Part shown: positions 1-5,368 of the stretch, piece by piece | Position numbering within the stretch: the first letter of the stretch is position 1 | Layout of the letters: each line of letters opens with the position of its first letter | The notes under the pieces: generated by a model | The model's input: the letters and a program-made list of their open reading frames with translations, nothing else | Told to the model about the DNA's origin: nothing | Databases searched by the model: none | Made by a program: the position numbers and the translations under genes | Assembly (NCBI GenBank): GCA_017407765.1 | Contig: JAFQVZ010000096.1 | Location: forward strand, 1-5,403 | Source: Clostridia bacterium | GTDB lineage: Bacteria; Bacillota; Clostridia; Oscillospirales; Butyricicoccaceae | DNA: 5,403 nucleotides | Reading direction: 5' to 3'

Positions 1-809
1 AAAGCCTTTATATCCCCGACAGCGTGAGCGAGATAGGCGACTTTGCCTTTTTCGGCTGCCGAAACCTCTCGAGCCGTCGCCTGCCCGAAGGAGACCTCAC
101 TCTGGGACGCAAGGCGCTGGGCCTCTGCCATGCCCTTAAAGAGCTTCATATCCCCAAGGGCCTTAAATATATCGACGACGAGGCCTTCTGCGCCGCGGGT
201 CCCTTCGAGCGCATCACCTGCGACCCGGAAAATCCCCGCTTCACGGTGGCGGACGGCCTGCTGATCACCAAAGAATGGTGGGAGGATGGCTATAAGTACC
301 GCGGCGGCGAGCTTATCACCGCCCGAGCCGGCATAAGCCGCCTTGACCTGACCAAAGACATAACCTCGGTCGCCCCCGGCTGCTTTGAGGGCAATACGAC
401 CCTCGAAGAGGTGGTTTTCGAGAGGGATTCTGCCCTGCACTATATCGGCAGAGATGCCTTTAAGGGCTGCACGGCGCTCAGAGAGGTGCGTCTGCCCGAA
501 ACCGTCTATACCATCGACGACGGCGCCTTCAGCGGCTGCAGCTCCCTTGCTTCCGTGGAAATGCCCGGGCATATCGAGAGGATAGGCTCGTTTGCCTTTC
601 ACGGCTGCAGCATAAATGAGCTCTATATCGCCCCCTCGGTGGAAAGCCTTGGCGAGAGGATCGCCTCGACCATCATGCGCTATGATTCGTCGGGCGCCAT
701 TCCTCCCCACACCACCTGCTTTGACCCCGGCACCCTCCTGCTGGTGTGCGAAGGCTCGCTCTCCCATCAGTGGGCGATCATCTTAAGGCAGCCCCACAGG
801 CTCATCTGA
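1..809 (+). CDS. BspA-like LRR_5 surface protein, 3' part (5' end outside window)
   Basis: The reading frame is open from the left edge (first full codon at base 3) to TGA at 807-809. The GTG at 24 is not a start: it is the Val of a typical LRR_5 core, LYIPDSVSEIGDFAFFGC, whose first residues lie upstream. About eight repeat units of the form hydrophobic-x-IP/LP-x-x-V-x-x-I-G-x-x-AF-x-G-C are visible, for example VRLPETVYTIDDGAFSGC and VEMPGHIERIGSFAFHGC. One unit carries the common NPRFTVADGLLI variant loop. The C-terminus (CEGSLSHQWAII, then PHRLI) fits the 'GS-x-A-x-x-x-A' cap that often ends LRR_5 arrays, so the 3' end looks natural. Such proteins are normally secreted or cell-surface and are linked to adhesion and protein binding; that role is inferred from the family. 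No LPxTG or SLH anchor is visible in this part. It is probably a paralogue of the LRR region of the large downstream gene. Confidence 0.9.
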   Translation, partial: SLYIPDSVSEIGDFAFFGCRNLSSRRLPEGDLTLGRKALGLCHALKELHIPKGLKYIDDEAFCAAGPFERITCDPENPRFTVADGLLITKEWWEDGYKYRGGELITARAGISRLDLTKDITSVAPGCFEGNTTLEEVVFERDSALHYIGRDAFKGCTALREVRLPETVYTIDDGAFSGCSSLASVEMPGHIERIGSFAFHGCSINELYIAPSVESLGERIASTIMRYDSSGAIPPHTTCFDPGTLLLVCEGSLSHQWAIILRQPHRLI

Positions 810-816
810 TGCCCAT

Positions 817-850
817 AAAAAAATGCTCCCCGTGAGGGGAGCTTTTTGTT
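817..850. terminator. Bidirectional intrinsic terminator between convergent genes
   Basis: A perfect 7-bp GC-rich stem (GCTCCCC at 825-831, GGGGAGC at 836-842) closes a GTGA tetraloop. It is followed on the + strand by TTTTTGTT and preceded by seven A residues (817-823), which become a T tract on the - strand. The hairpin lies 15 bp after the stop of the left LRR_5 gene. It also lies 24 bp beyond the stop of the cysteine-rich gene on the other strand, so it can serve both. Confidence 0.9.
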
Positions 851-866
851 ATGAACTCTGCCCGTA

Positions 867-1082
867 TCAGCAGCAGGGGTTGCAGCAGGGATTGCAGCAA
901 GGATCGCAGCAGGGGTTACAGCCGCAGCCGCGGTCGTGCTCGCAGCAGATGTAATTGTTGCAGCCGCTTCCCGCATAATGTACCCAGATCACCACGATGG
1001 CGACCACCACCACGATCCAGAAAGCCTGATAGTTCTGGAAGATGCCGCCGCACTGGCCTCTGTTATAATTGTTGCAACACAT
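867..1082 (-). CDS. Small cysteine-rich single-pass membrane protein with PCC-repeat tail
   Basis: This 71-residue protein matches no named family that I recognise. ATG at 1082-1080 is preceded by a full AAGGAGG ribosome binding site with a 10-nt gap, and TGA at 869-867 is followed by a terminator, so the gene is well supported despite its size. The N-terminus starts MCC and has a third Cys at residue 11. Residues about 20-37 form one hydrophobic segment (FWIVVVVAIVVIWV), probably a membrane helix. The rest is rich in Cys (41, 46, 47, 53, 55) and ends in four x-P-C-C units (56-71), giving 16 Cys in total. Such Cys density suggests metal binding, disulfide cross-linking or a coat-like structural role; the sequence does not decide among these. 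Membrane topology is unclear because few charges flank the helix. It stands alone, convergent with the left gene and divergent from the large gene. Overlapping ORFs on the + strand here look like low-complexity shadows. Confidence 0.8.
   Translation of the reverse strand: MCCNNYNRGQCGGIFQNYQAFWIVVVVAIVVIWVHYAGSGCNNYICCEHDRGCGCNPCCDPCCNPCCNPCC
870..917 (-). repeat. Four 12-bp tandem repeats encoding x-P-C-C units
   Basis: Four consecutive 12-bp units, GCAGCAGGGGTT on the + strand with one to a few differences each (870-881, 882-893, 894-905, 906-917), make up the end of the cysteine-rich gene. Read on the - strand each encodes Asn/Asp-Pro-Cys-Cys. The unit length is a multiple of three, so gain or loss of a unit would change protein length without shifting the frame. 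Confidence 0.85.
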
Positions 1083-1092
1083 ATTGTCTTGA

Positions 1093-1099
1093 CCTCCTT
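1093..1099 (-). promoter_or_regulatory. Ribosome binding site of the cysteine-rich gene
   Basis: CCTCCTT on the + strand is AAGGAGG on the - strand, 10 nt before the ATG at 1082. It fixes the start codon of the 71-residue protein and is the main argument that this small ORF is translated. Confidence 0.85.
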
Positions 1100-1116
1100 G
1101 ATTGGTTTCTCAATCC

Positions 1117-1145
1117 ATATTACGCAGGAGGTGCCCCATTGGTTA
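1117..1145 (-). promoter_or_regulatory. Weak candidate promoter for the cysteine-rich gene
   Basis: On the - strand TAATAT (1122-1117) could act as a -10 element, giving a transcript start near 1110 and a leader of about 28 nt. The hexamer 17 bp upstream is TAACCA (1145-1140), a poor -35 match with three of six bases. A sporulation or other alternative sigma factor could be used instead, but no clear consensus is visible. Confidence 0.25.
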
Positions 1146-1240
1146 CAAAGATTTTTGCGATTTTCCTTATGTATTATGGCAGGCTTTTAATTGCCATTCA
1201 CAGCGCAAAAGAGTATAATCACATTAAAGCAGCGCTTTAG
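1139..1240 (+). CDS. Possible 33-residue hydrophobic micropeptide
   Basis: A TTG codon at 1139 follows AGGAGGTG (1126-1133) with a 5-nt gap and opens a 33-codon frame ending in TAG at 1238-1240. The predicted peptide has a hydrophobic first half (TKIFAIFLMYYGRLLIAI) and a short polar, basic tail (HSAKEYNHIKAAL). For it: a strong ribosome binding site at good spacing and a membrane-like segment. Against it: a TTG start, no convincing upstream promoter, and overlap with the strong promoter of the next gene (1191-1219), which leaves little room for a separate function. The AGGAGGTG could be chance in a divergent intergenic region. Treat as a candidate only. Confidence 0.22.
   Translation: MVTKIFAIFLMYYGRLLIAIHSAKEYNHIKAAL
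1191..1219 (+). promoter_or_regulatory. Sigma-A type promoter of the large surface-protein gene
   Basis: TTGCCA (1191-1196) and a perfect TATAAT (1214-1219) are separated by exactly 17 bp, close to the housekeeping consensus. The predicted start is near 1226, giving a leader of about 65 nt before the ATG at 1291. The match suggests fairly strong transcription by the vegetative sigma factor. Confidence 0.8.
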
Positions 1241-1244
1241 CTGC
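1225..1244 (+). repeat. Overlapping inverted repeats at the predicted transcript start
   Basis: TAAAGC (1225-1230) pairs with GCTTTA (1234-1239) around a 3-nt loop. GCAGC (1229-1233) can instead pair with GCTGC (1240-1244) around GCTTTA. The two hairpins share bases and cannot form together. They sit at the very 5' end of the predicted mRNA, so they could protect the transcript end or act as an operator. Both are short and may be incidental. Confidence 0.4.
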
Positions 1245-1274
1245 ATACACCGTTATTCATAATATATGTAAGAT

Positions 1275-1280
1275 AAGGAG
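1275..1280 (+). promoter_or_regulatory. Ribosome binding site of the large surface-protein gene
   Basis: AAGGAG lies 10 nt before the ATG at 1291. It fixes the start immediately ahead of a well-formed signal peptide. Confidence 0.85.
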
Positions 1281-1290
1281 TGTAAACACT

Positions 1291-1368
1291 ATGAAGAAAA
1301 GGCTGTTGTCGCTTGTGCTGGCTGCGGTCATGTGCCTTCAGATGATGCCTCTGCGGGCATTGGGCGCC
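1291..1368 (+). other. Signal peptide coding region
   Basis: Residues 1-26 have a basic n-region (KKR), a hydrophobic core (LLSLVLAAVMCL) and a polar end with small residues at -3 and -1 (A23, G25). This predicts Sec export and signal peptidase I cleavage just before ADDCEH. Confidence 0.85.
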
Positions 1369-3354
1369 GATGACTGCGAGCACATATACGACTGGTTCTA
1401 TGACAGCGGATATCACTGGAAGGCCTGCATTCAGCCTGAATGCGGCCTTGAGGAAGAGGGCACCCGCGCCGCCCACACATGGGATGAGAGCGGCATGACC
1501 TGCACCGGGTGCGGCTATGGCGGCCACACCACCTATGTCGACTGGGAAAACGACACCCTTACGGTCGAGCTAACCGCCGCGGCAGGCGACAAGCTGCTGG
1601 CCGCCCTTTACGACGAAGAGGGTATGTTCCTCTCCAGCTCGATGCATCAGGCCCTGCAGGACGGCACAAGTCACCTTACCCTCTCAGGCCTTGAGAATGC
1701 AAGGACGCTTAGGGTCTTCTCCTTCTCGAGCGAGCTTATCCCCAACCGCCCCGTGCTGGTGCATGACCTTATGGAAAGCGAAGACATCTATCAGGACAAT
1801 AACTTTGCCGTTGTCGATATCGACGTGAGCGGCAGCGATGTCACCGCCATCATCCGGGCCGGACGCGACTGCACCCTTCATATCGCAGCCTATGACGAAA
1901 ACAGCGACGAGCTTCTTATGGAAAAGACGGCCCCCGTGTCGGCAGGCGACACCGAGGCAAGCCTTGCCATGGAGGGCCTTCCCCGCTACTTCAAGCTGCG
2001 CGCTCAGCTGAAAGATAAAAATGGCAGAGGCCTCCACGAGACCCTCCTGTGTCTCTACTATACCTCGGCCTTTGAGGGCTTTGCCAATCAGACGGCGGCC
2101 GACTTCCCTGCCGACCGCGTGCTGAACGTGGGCGACGAGGGCGGCTATGCCGTATTTAAAGATGACGTGCTCCGCCTTGACGAGGAGCCGGAAAAGAACC
2201 GCCTTGTCAGCCGTGCAGACGGCATTGCGGTATTTGAAAATGCCGACGAGACCCTGACAAGCCTCGCCTACGGCGACAAACTGGCCTTCACCGACCTTGA
2301 CGGCAGCGCCGCCACAGCCCTTATCGAGGCCATCTCGGTCAGCGGCGACACCGTCACCATCACCGAAGCTTCAGGTGTGTCGGTCTCCGACTTCTATTCT
2401 TCGGTAAAGATCAATATCGTTGCCCTGAGCAGCGACGGCACCGAAACCGCATCGGCCGAAGGCTCAGGTTCTTCGGCAGCCGAAGCTCCCGGCATCACCG
2501 ACACCACGCTGGATATCACCGATGTCGAGCTGGGAAGCGCATTCACTTTCTCTCCCAAAACCGATGTTTTCACCGCTCAGATGACAATATGGGGCGGCAG
2601 CAAGATCATCTTCTATTACGACGAGGTATGGTTCGGCAAGGACTCTATGATGGTTGGTGCCGTAAACCGTGTCAAGCTTGAATCACTATTCACCTTCGGC
2701 CCCAATTCACATATGAATGAAAAGAAGGAGATCGGAGACCTGCCCCTTTTCGGAATCCCGAATGTTGCCGACATCTCGATGAAACTTGAAGCCCCTTACA
2801 GCGTCGAATGGGCGGCAGGCGGTATTCTCCCCCTGAATGGTGAATGGACAGCCGGCTATCTGTATATCACTCATAATGGTGAAGAATCCACCCAGAAAGC
2901 TCAGGAAAAGAATGTCACCAACGGAGAGTTTTCGGCAGGAGGCAAAATCGAGCTTACCGCAGGTTTGCGTGCCTCTATCGAAGCCGGACTTCTTAACGAT
3001 ATGGTATCCATCAACTTCGGCGCAGGTGTTGGATTAAAGGCAGAAGGTGAGCTGGTAGGAAGCGTGGCACCGATACGCGGCGTAGATGAATATCATGCCT
3101 GCTATACCTGTGTCAACGGCACTTCTTCCGCATATCTTGAAGCCGATGTAAACCTCGATTATGAAGTCACCGATAAGCTCTCCGGCACATTGTTCGATAT
3201 CGACCTGATCCGTCTGAACTGGACACTCGGCAAGTTCTATTGTTCGATCTTCAATGATGAACGCAGTATACTCAAGGGCATTCCCGACTACGGATTGGGC
3301 GAATGTCCCAACAAGGGATACAGAGTCATAATCAGCACATGGGATAATGAATAA
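1291..3354 (+). CDS. N-terminal part of the surface protein: signal peptide, Cys/His cluster, beta domains
   Basis: This 687-codon frame is the part that would be made if the TAA at 3352 acts as a stop. The start is supported by AAGGAG 10 nt upstream. Residues 1-25 are a typical signal peptide (MKKRLLSLVLAAVM, then LRALGA with a cleavage site near 25/26). Cys15 is not in a lipobox context. Residues 29-74 hold a zinc-ribbon-like set: C29, H31, H42, C46, C51, H62 and C71-x-x-C74, with Trp at 35, 43 and 64, a pattern known near the N-termini of secreted clostridial proteins. Residues about 80-260 look like two related beta domains (DTLTVEL, AALYDEEG; VTAIIRA, IAAYDENS). About 262-390 contains FPADRVLNVGDEGGYAVF and a 'GDK' unit. 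A Ser/Ala/Glu-rich linker (about 380-400) leads to a large beta-rich domain (about 410-670) of unknown family. The last residues (RVIISTWDNE) look like the first strand of a domain that continues after the stop. Substrate or partner is unknown. Confidence 0.85.
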   Translation: MKKRLLSLVLAAVMCLQMMPLRALGADDCEHIYDWFYDSGYHWKACIQPECGLEEEGTRAAHTWDESGMTCTGCGYGGHTTYVDWENDTLTVELTAAAGDKLLAALYDEEGMFLSSSMHQALQDGTSHLTLSGLENARTLRVFSFSSELIPNRPVLVHDLMESEDIYQDNNFAVVDIDVSGSDVTAIIRAGRDCTLHIAAYDENSDELLMEKTAPVSAGDTEASLAMEGLPRYFKLRAQLKDKNGRGLHETLLCLYYTSAFEGFANQTAADFPADRVLNVGDEGGYAVFKDDVLRLDEEPEKNRLVSRADGIAVFENADETLTSLAYGDKLAFTDLDGSAATALIEAISVSGDTVTITEASGVSVSDFYSSVKINIVALSSDGTETASAEGSGSSAAEAPGITDTTLDITDVELGSAFTFSPKTDVFTAQMTIWGGSKIIFYYDEVWFGKDSMMVGAVNRVKLESLFTFGPNSHMNEKKEIGDLPLFGIPNVADISMKLEAPYSVEWAAGGILPLNGEWTAGYLYITHNGEESTQKAQEKNVTNGEFSAGGKIELTAGLRASIEAGLLNDMVSINFGAGVGLKAEGELVGSVAPIRGVDEYHACYTCVNGTSSAYLEADVNLDYEVTDKLSGTLFDIDLIRLNWTLGKFYCSIFNDERSILKGIPDYGLGECPNKGYRVIISTWDNE
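3352..3354 (+). other. In-frame TAA interrupting the large gene
   Basis: The TAA follows ...STWDNE and is followed in the same frame by EVKGVRIDLDQTGVVW, with no second stop until 5308. The two flanks combine into one recognisable beta-sandwich unit: strand, short loop, 'V-x-G-V-x-I-D-L', then 'S-D-S-G-E-S-V-W-V' and 'L-Y-P-G-T-Y-T-A'. A single base change from AAA, GAA or CAA would create it, and Lys, Glu or Gln would suit this loop. TAA (5308-5310) and TGA (807-809) elsewhere in the window end genes right before terminators, so general recoding of TAA is unlikely. Confidence 0.85.
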
Positions 3355-3420
3355 GAGGTCAAAGGTGTCAGGATAGACCTCGACCAGACAGGAGTTGTTT
3401 GGAGCGACAGCGGCGAGAGT

Positions 3421-5310
3421 GTGTGGGTTACCCACCTCTATCCCGGCACTTATACGGCTATCGCCAACATAGAAGGCAACAATGCACAGGCTGTGATCAA
3501 AATAACCGACAGTTCCCAGAAAGTAAAGCTTGTGGGCGAAGATAAGACTGTCCGCGGCGTTGTCACCGACAAGGTGACCGGCGAGCCCATCTCGGGTGCA
3601 TCGGTCGCGGCCATAGGTCCCGAAACCGTTTCTGTCAGCACAAATGCATACGGAGCATACGAGTTTACTGTCTGCGAAGGTACATACGATGTAAGCTGTG
3701 CGGCTACCGGCTATGAAGCCCAGTCGGTGGAAATGACATTGACCAAAAACACTTCCAAAAACTTCATTCTTCATCCCCTTATTGATCCCGGCACACTCTC
3801 GGGCACAGTCACCGACAGCAGGACCGGCGACCCCATCTCGGGTGCCTCGGTTACCATCACCGCACTGGAAGACCCCGAACGCAGCCAGATCGTGCACACC
3901 GAAGCTGACGGAACCTACAGCGCTCTGCTGAGCGAAGGCCTCTATGACGTGGCCTTCTCGGCAGACCACTATAAGCCGGCCTCCTCCTCTGCCGGCATCG
4001 ACCCCGAAAACACCACCACCCTTGACCAGACTCTGGAGCGTTATCGCGGCAGCCTTTCGGGCACCATCACCGCACAGGAGACCGAGGAGATCAAGTTCAC
4101 CGGTGCCACGATAACCGTCACCCTTAACGGAACGGTGGTCGGCAGCGCCTCCACCGGTGCCGACGGCATCTATTCCATCGACGACCTGCCCAGCGGCGAG
4201 CTTCAGGTCACCGTCCGTGCCGACGGATTCGGAAGTGTTTCGGGCACAGCCTCTGTCCCCGACGAGGGCGAAGGCATCTTCAGTGCCTATCTGAAGGCCT
4301 CTCAGGGCTACGGCGACCTCGGAACCACAAGCTGGGAGCTGACCCACGACGGCACCCTGCGAGTTTACGGCACCGGCAGCGCGGGAGGATATAACTGGAA
4401 CACCTATTGGGGCCGCCCCTCCACCCCCTGGCACAGCCTTGAGCTTGCAGACAAAGTCTATAAGGTAGTTGTTGAAGAAGGTGTCACCGACTTCGGCCGC
4501 TTCACCTTTGCAAAGCTGCCCAACCTTGTAAGCGTCGACCTTCCCGACACCCTTACCGGCATCGGCGAATATGCATTCAGATACTGTAATTCTCTGACCC
4601 ATGTTTCCATCCCGGGATCGGTAAGGAACCTGTCTGCCACCGCCTTCGATGGCCTCAGCAGCCTGAATACCGTTATCTTTGAGGAAGGCGCCACCGTTGC
4701 AGGCGGCCTGCAGGGCTCGGCGGTTCAGACAGTAGTCATCCCCGACACCGTTGAAAGCTTCGGCAACTATGCCTTTAACGGCTGCAGCAACCTCAAGCAG
4801 ATCCACTTCCCCAAAAACCTTAAGAACATTGGACATTATGCCTTCAACTACAGCGGCATCACCAGCGCCGTCCTTCCCGAAGGCCTTGAAAGCATAGGAG
4901 ATAATGTATTCAACTCCTGTGTCAACCTGACTGCAGTCTCTATTCCCGACTCGGTCACAAGCATGGGCAGCGGCACCTTTGTCGACTGCGTAAAGCTCAC
5001 CTCCGTCCGCCTGTCGGCCAATGTTACAGCGATGCCTACCTTCCGCAGATGCTCCAGCCTGCGCGTTCTGGATGTTCCCGAGGGAGTCACCTATATCGGC
5101 GCATATGCGCTGGAAGGCACCACCCTCGACAAGCTGATCCTGCCCAAGTCCCTCAAGACGATAGACTATGGCGCCACAAACGGCTGCAGCACCATCCCCG
5201 TCTATTATAGAGGCACTCAGGAGGAATGGGATGCGATCGACATCGTAGATAACAGCAACGACGCGCTGCTCAACAGCCCCAATGTAACCTATAACTATAC
5301 CGGCAGATAA
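3421..5310 (+). CDS. C-terminal part of the surface protein: regulatory-like beta repeats and LRR_5 domain
   Basis: The frame is open from 3355, directly after the TAA; GTG at 3421 is only the first nominal start and has no convincing ribosome binding site (GGAG at 3401 is 16 nt away). The first in-frame ATG (3733) falls inside a domain, so independent translation looks unlikely. The sequence lacks a signal peptide and begins in mid-domain (VWVTHLYPGTYTAIANI). It then has three carboxypeptidase-regulatory-like repeats with the GxVTD...G.PISGASV and DG-x-Y signatures, a GTLRVYGTG motif typical of the segment before LRR_5 arrays, and about eleven LRR_5 units such as VVIPDTVESFGNYAFNGC and VSIPDSVTSMGSGTFVDC. 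It ends with VYYRGTQEEWDAI and NVTYNY, a common cap of clostridial LRR_5 proteins. The family role is surface recognition or adhesion; a specific ligand cannot be inferred. It is best read as the remainder of the 1291 gene. Confidence 0.75.
   Translation: MWVTHLYPGTYTAIANIEGNNAQAVIKITDSSQKVKLVGEDKTVRGVVTDKVTGEPISGASVAAIGPETVSVSTNAYGAYEFTVCEGTYDVSCAATGYEAQSVEMTLTKNTSKNFILHPLIDPGTLSGTVTDSRTGDPISGASVTITALEDPERSQIVHTEADGTYSALLSEGLYDVAFSADHYKPASSSAGIDPENTTTLDQTLERYRGSLSGTITAQETEEIKFTGATITVTLNGTVVGSASTGADGIYSIDDLPSGELQVTVRADGFGSVSGTASVPDEGEGIFSAYLKASQGYGDLGTTSWELTHDGTLRVYGTGSAGGYNWNTYWGRPSTPWHSLELADKVYKVVVEEGVTDFGRFTFAKLPNLVSVDLPDTLTGIGEYAFRYCNSLTHVSIPGSVRNLSATAFDGLSSLNTVIFEEGATVAGGLQGSAVQTVVIPDTVESFGNYAFNGCSNLKQIHFPKNLKNIGHYAFNYSGITSAVLPEGLESIGDNVFNSCVNLTAVSIPDSVTSMGSGTFVDCVKLTSVRLSANVTAMPTFRRCSSLRVLDVPEGVTYIGAYALEGTTLDKLILPKSLKTIDYGATNGCSTIPVYYRGTQEEWDAIDIVDNSNDALLNSPNVTYNYTGR
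3547..4293 (+). repeat. Three carboxypeptidase-regulatory-like beta repeats
   Basis: Three successive units of about 80 residues begin VRGVVTDKVTGEPISGASV (3550), LSGTVTDSRTGDPISGASV (about 3796) and LSGTITAQETEEIKFTGAT (about 4051). Each continues with a T/S-x-x-x-G-x-Y core and a G-x-Y/L-x-V strand. Units 1 and 2 are nearly identical in DNA across 3576-3605 and 3822-3851 (82 codons apart), pointing to fairly recent duplication or exchange. Unit 3 is more diverged. Such domains usually act as rigid spacers or binding modules in exported proteins. Confidence 0.8.
4441..5307 (+). other. LRR_5 (BspA-like) repeat domain with C-terminal cap
   Basis: About eleven units of 20-24 residues follow the pattern V-x-[IL]-P-x-x-[VL]-x-x-I-G-x-x-AF-x-x-C-x-x-L. 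Cores are visible at VDLPDTLTGIGEYAFRYC, IHFPKNLKNIGHYAFNYS, AVLPEGLESIGDNVF, LDVPEGVTYIGAYALEG and others. One unit (FEEGATVAGGLQGSA) is degenerate. The cap starts near 5200 with Y-Y-x-G-T-x-x-x-W and closes the array. Confidence 0.9.
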
Positions 5311-5317
5311 CAGACAA

Positions 5318-5358
5318 AAGGCCCGCCCCATCAGAAGGGGCGGGCCTTAAATCTTTTT
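5318..5358. terminator. Strong intrinsic terminator after the large gene
   Basis: A perfect 12-bp stem (AAGGCCCGCCCC at 5318-5329 with GGGGCGGGCCTT at 5337-5348) closes a 7-nt loop and is followed by AAATCTTTTT. It starts 7 bp after the stop at 5310. A run of four A residues overlaps its left side, so the - strand also has a short T tract and the hairpin may serve a convergent gene. Confidence 0.9.
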
Positions 5359-5368
5359 ATTGACAAAA

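Larger units (their letters stand above)
1291..5310 (+). pseudogene. Large secreted multidomain LRR_5 surface protein, interrupted by one in-frame TAA
   Basis: A single codon register runs from ATG 1291 to TAA 5308-5310, about 1339 codons, with only one internal stop (TAA at 3352-3354, codon 688) and no frameshift. Domain order: signal peptide (about 1-25), Cys/His cluster (29-74), beta-rich region (about 80-680), a beta domain split by the stop (about 678-750), three carboxypeptidase-regulatory-like repeats (about 753-1000), a short 'Gly-Thr-Leu' beta motif (about 1008-1050), eleven or so LRR_5 units (about 1051-1300) and a terminal Tyr-Tyr-x-Gly-Thr-x-x-x-Trp cap. Secretion signal and LRR region lie on opposite sides of the stop, so the intact form was probably one exported adhesin-like protein. 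One promoter upstream and one terminator downstream bracket the whole region, which supports a single ancestral gene. A sequencing error or stop read-through cannot be excluded. No LPxTG or SLH anchor is seen. Confidence 0.7.

Noticed and set aside
851..1138. + strand frame rich in Ser/Arg opposite the cysteine-rich gene
   Set aside because: Its low-complexity protein is the antisense of the 12-bp repeats. The ATG at 851 sits just after a terminator with no ribosome binding site, while the - strand gene has a full one.
1684..2037. 117-codon frame on the - strand
   Set aside because: It is fully inside the well-supported + strand coding region, with no ribosome binding site or recognisable domain.
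3355..5310. Independent second gene starting near 3421
   Set aside because: No promoter, ribosome binding site or signal peptide is present, the frame matches the upstream gene, and the start would fall in mid-domain.
1..5310. Genome-wide recoding of TAA as a sense codon
   Set aside because: TAA at 5308-5310 is followed at once by a terminator, so at least that TAA acts as a true stop.
3034..5331. 765-codon open frame on the - strand
   Set aside because: It is codon-aligned opposite the large + strand gene, so it is open only because that gene avoids TTA, CTA and TCA codons there. It ends exactly at a sense TTA (3034), starts inside the terminator hairpin, has no ribosome binding site, and its translation shows no domain or signal.
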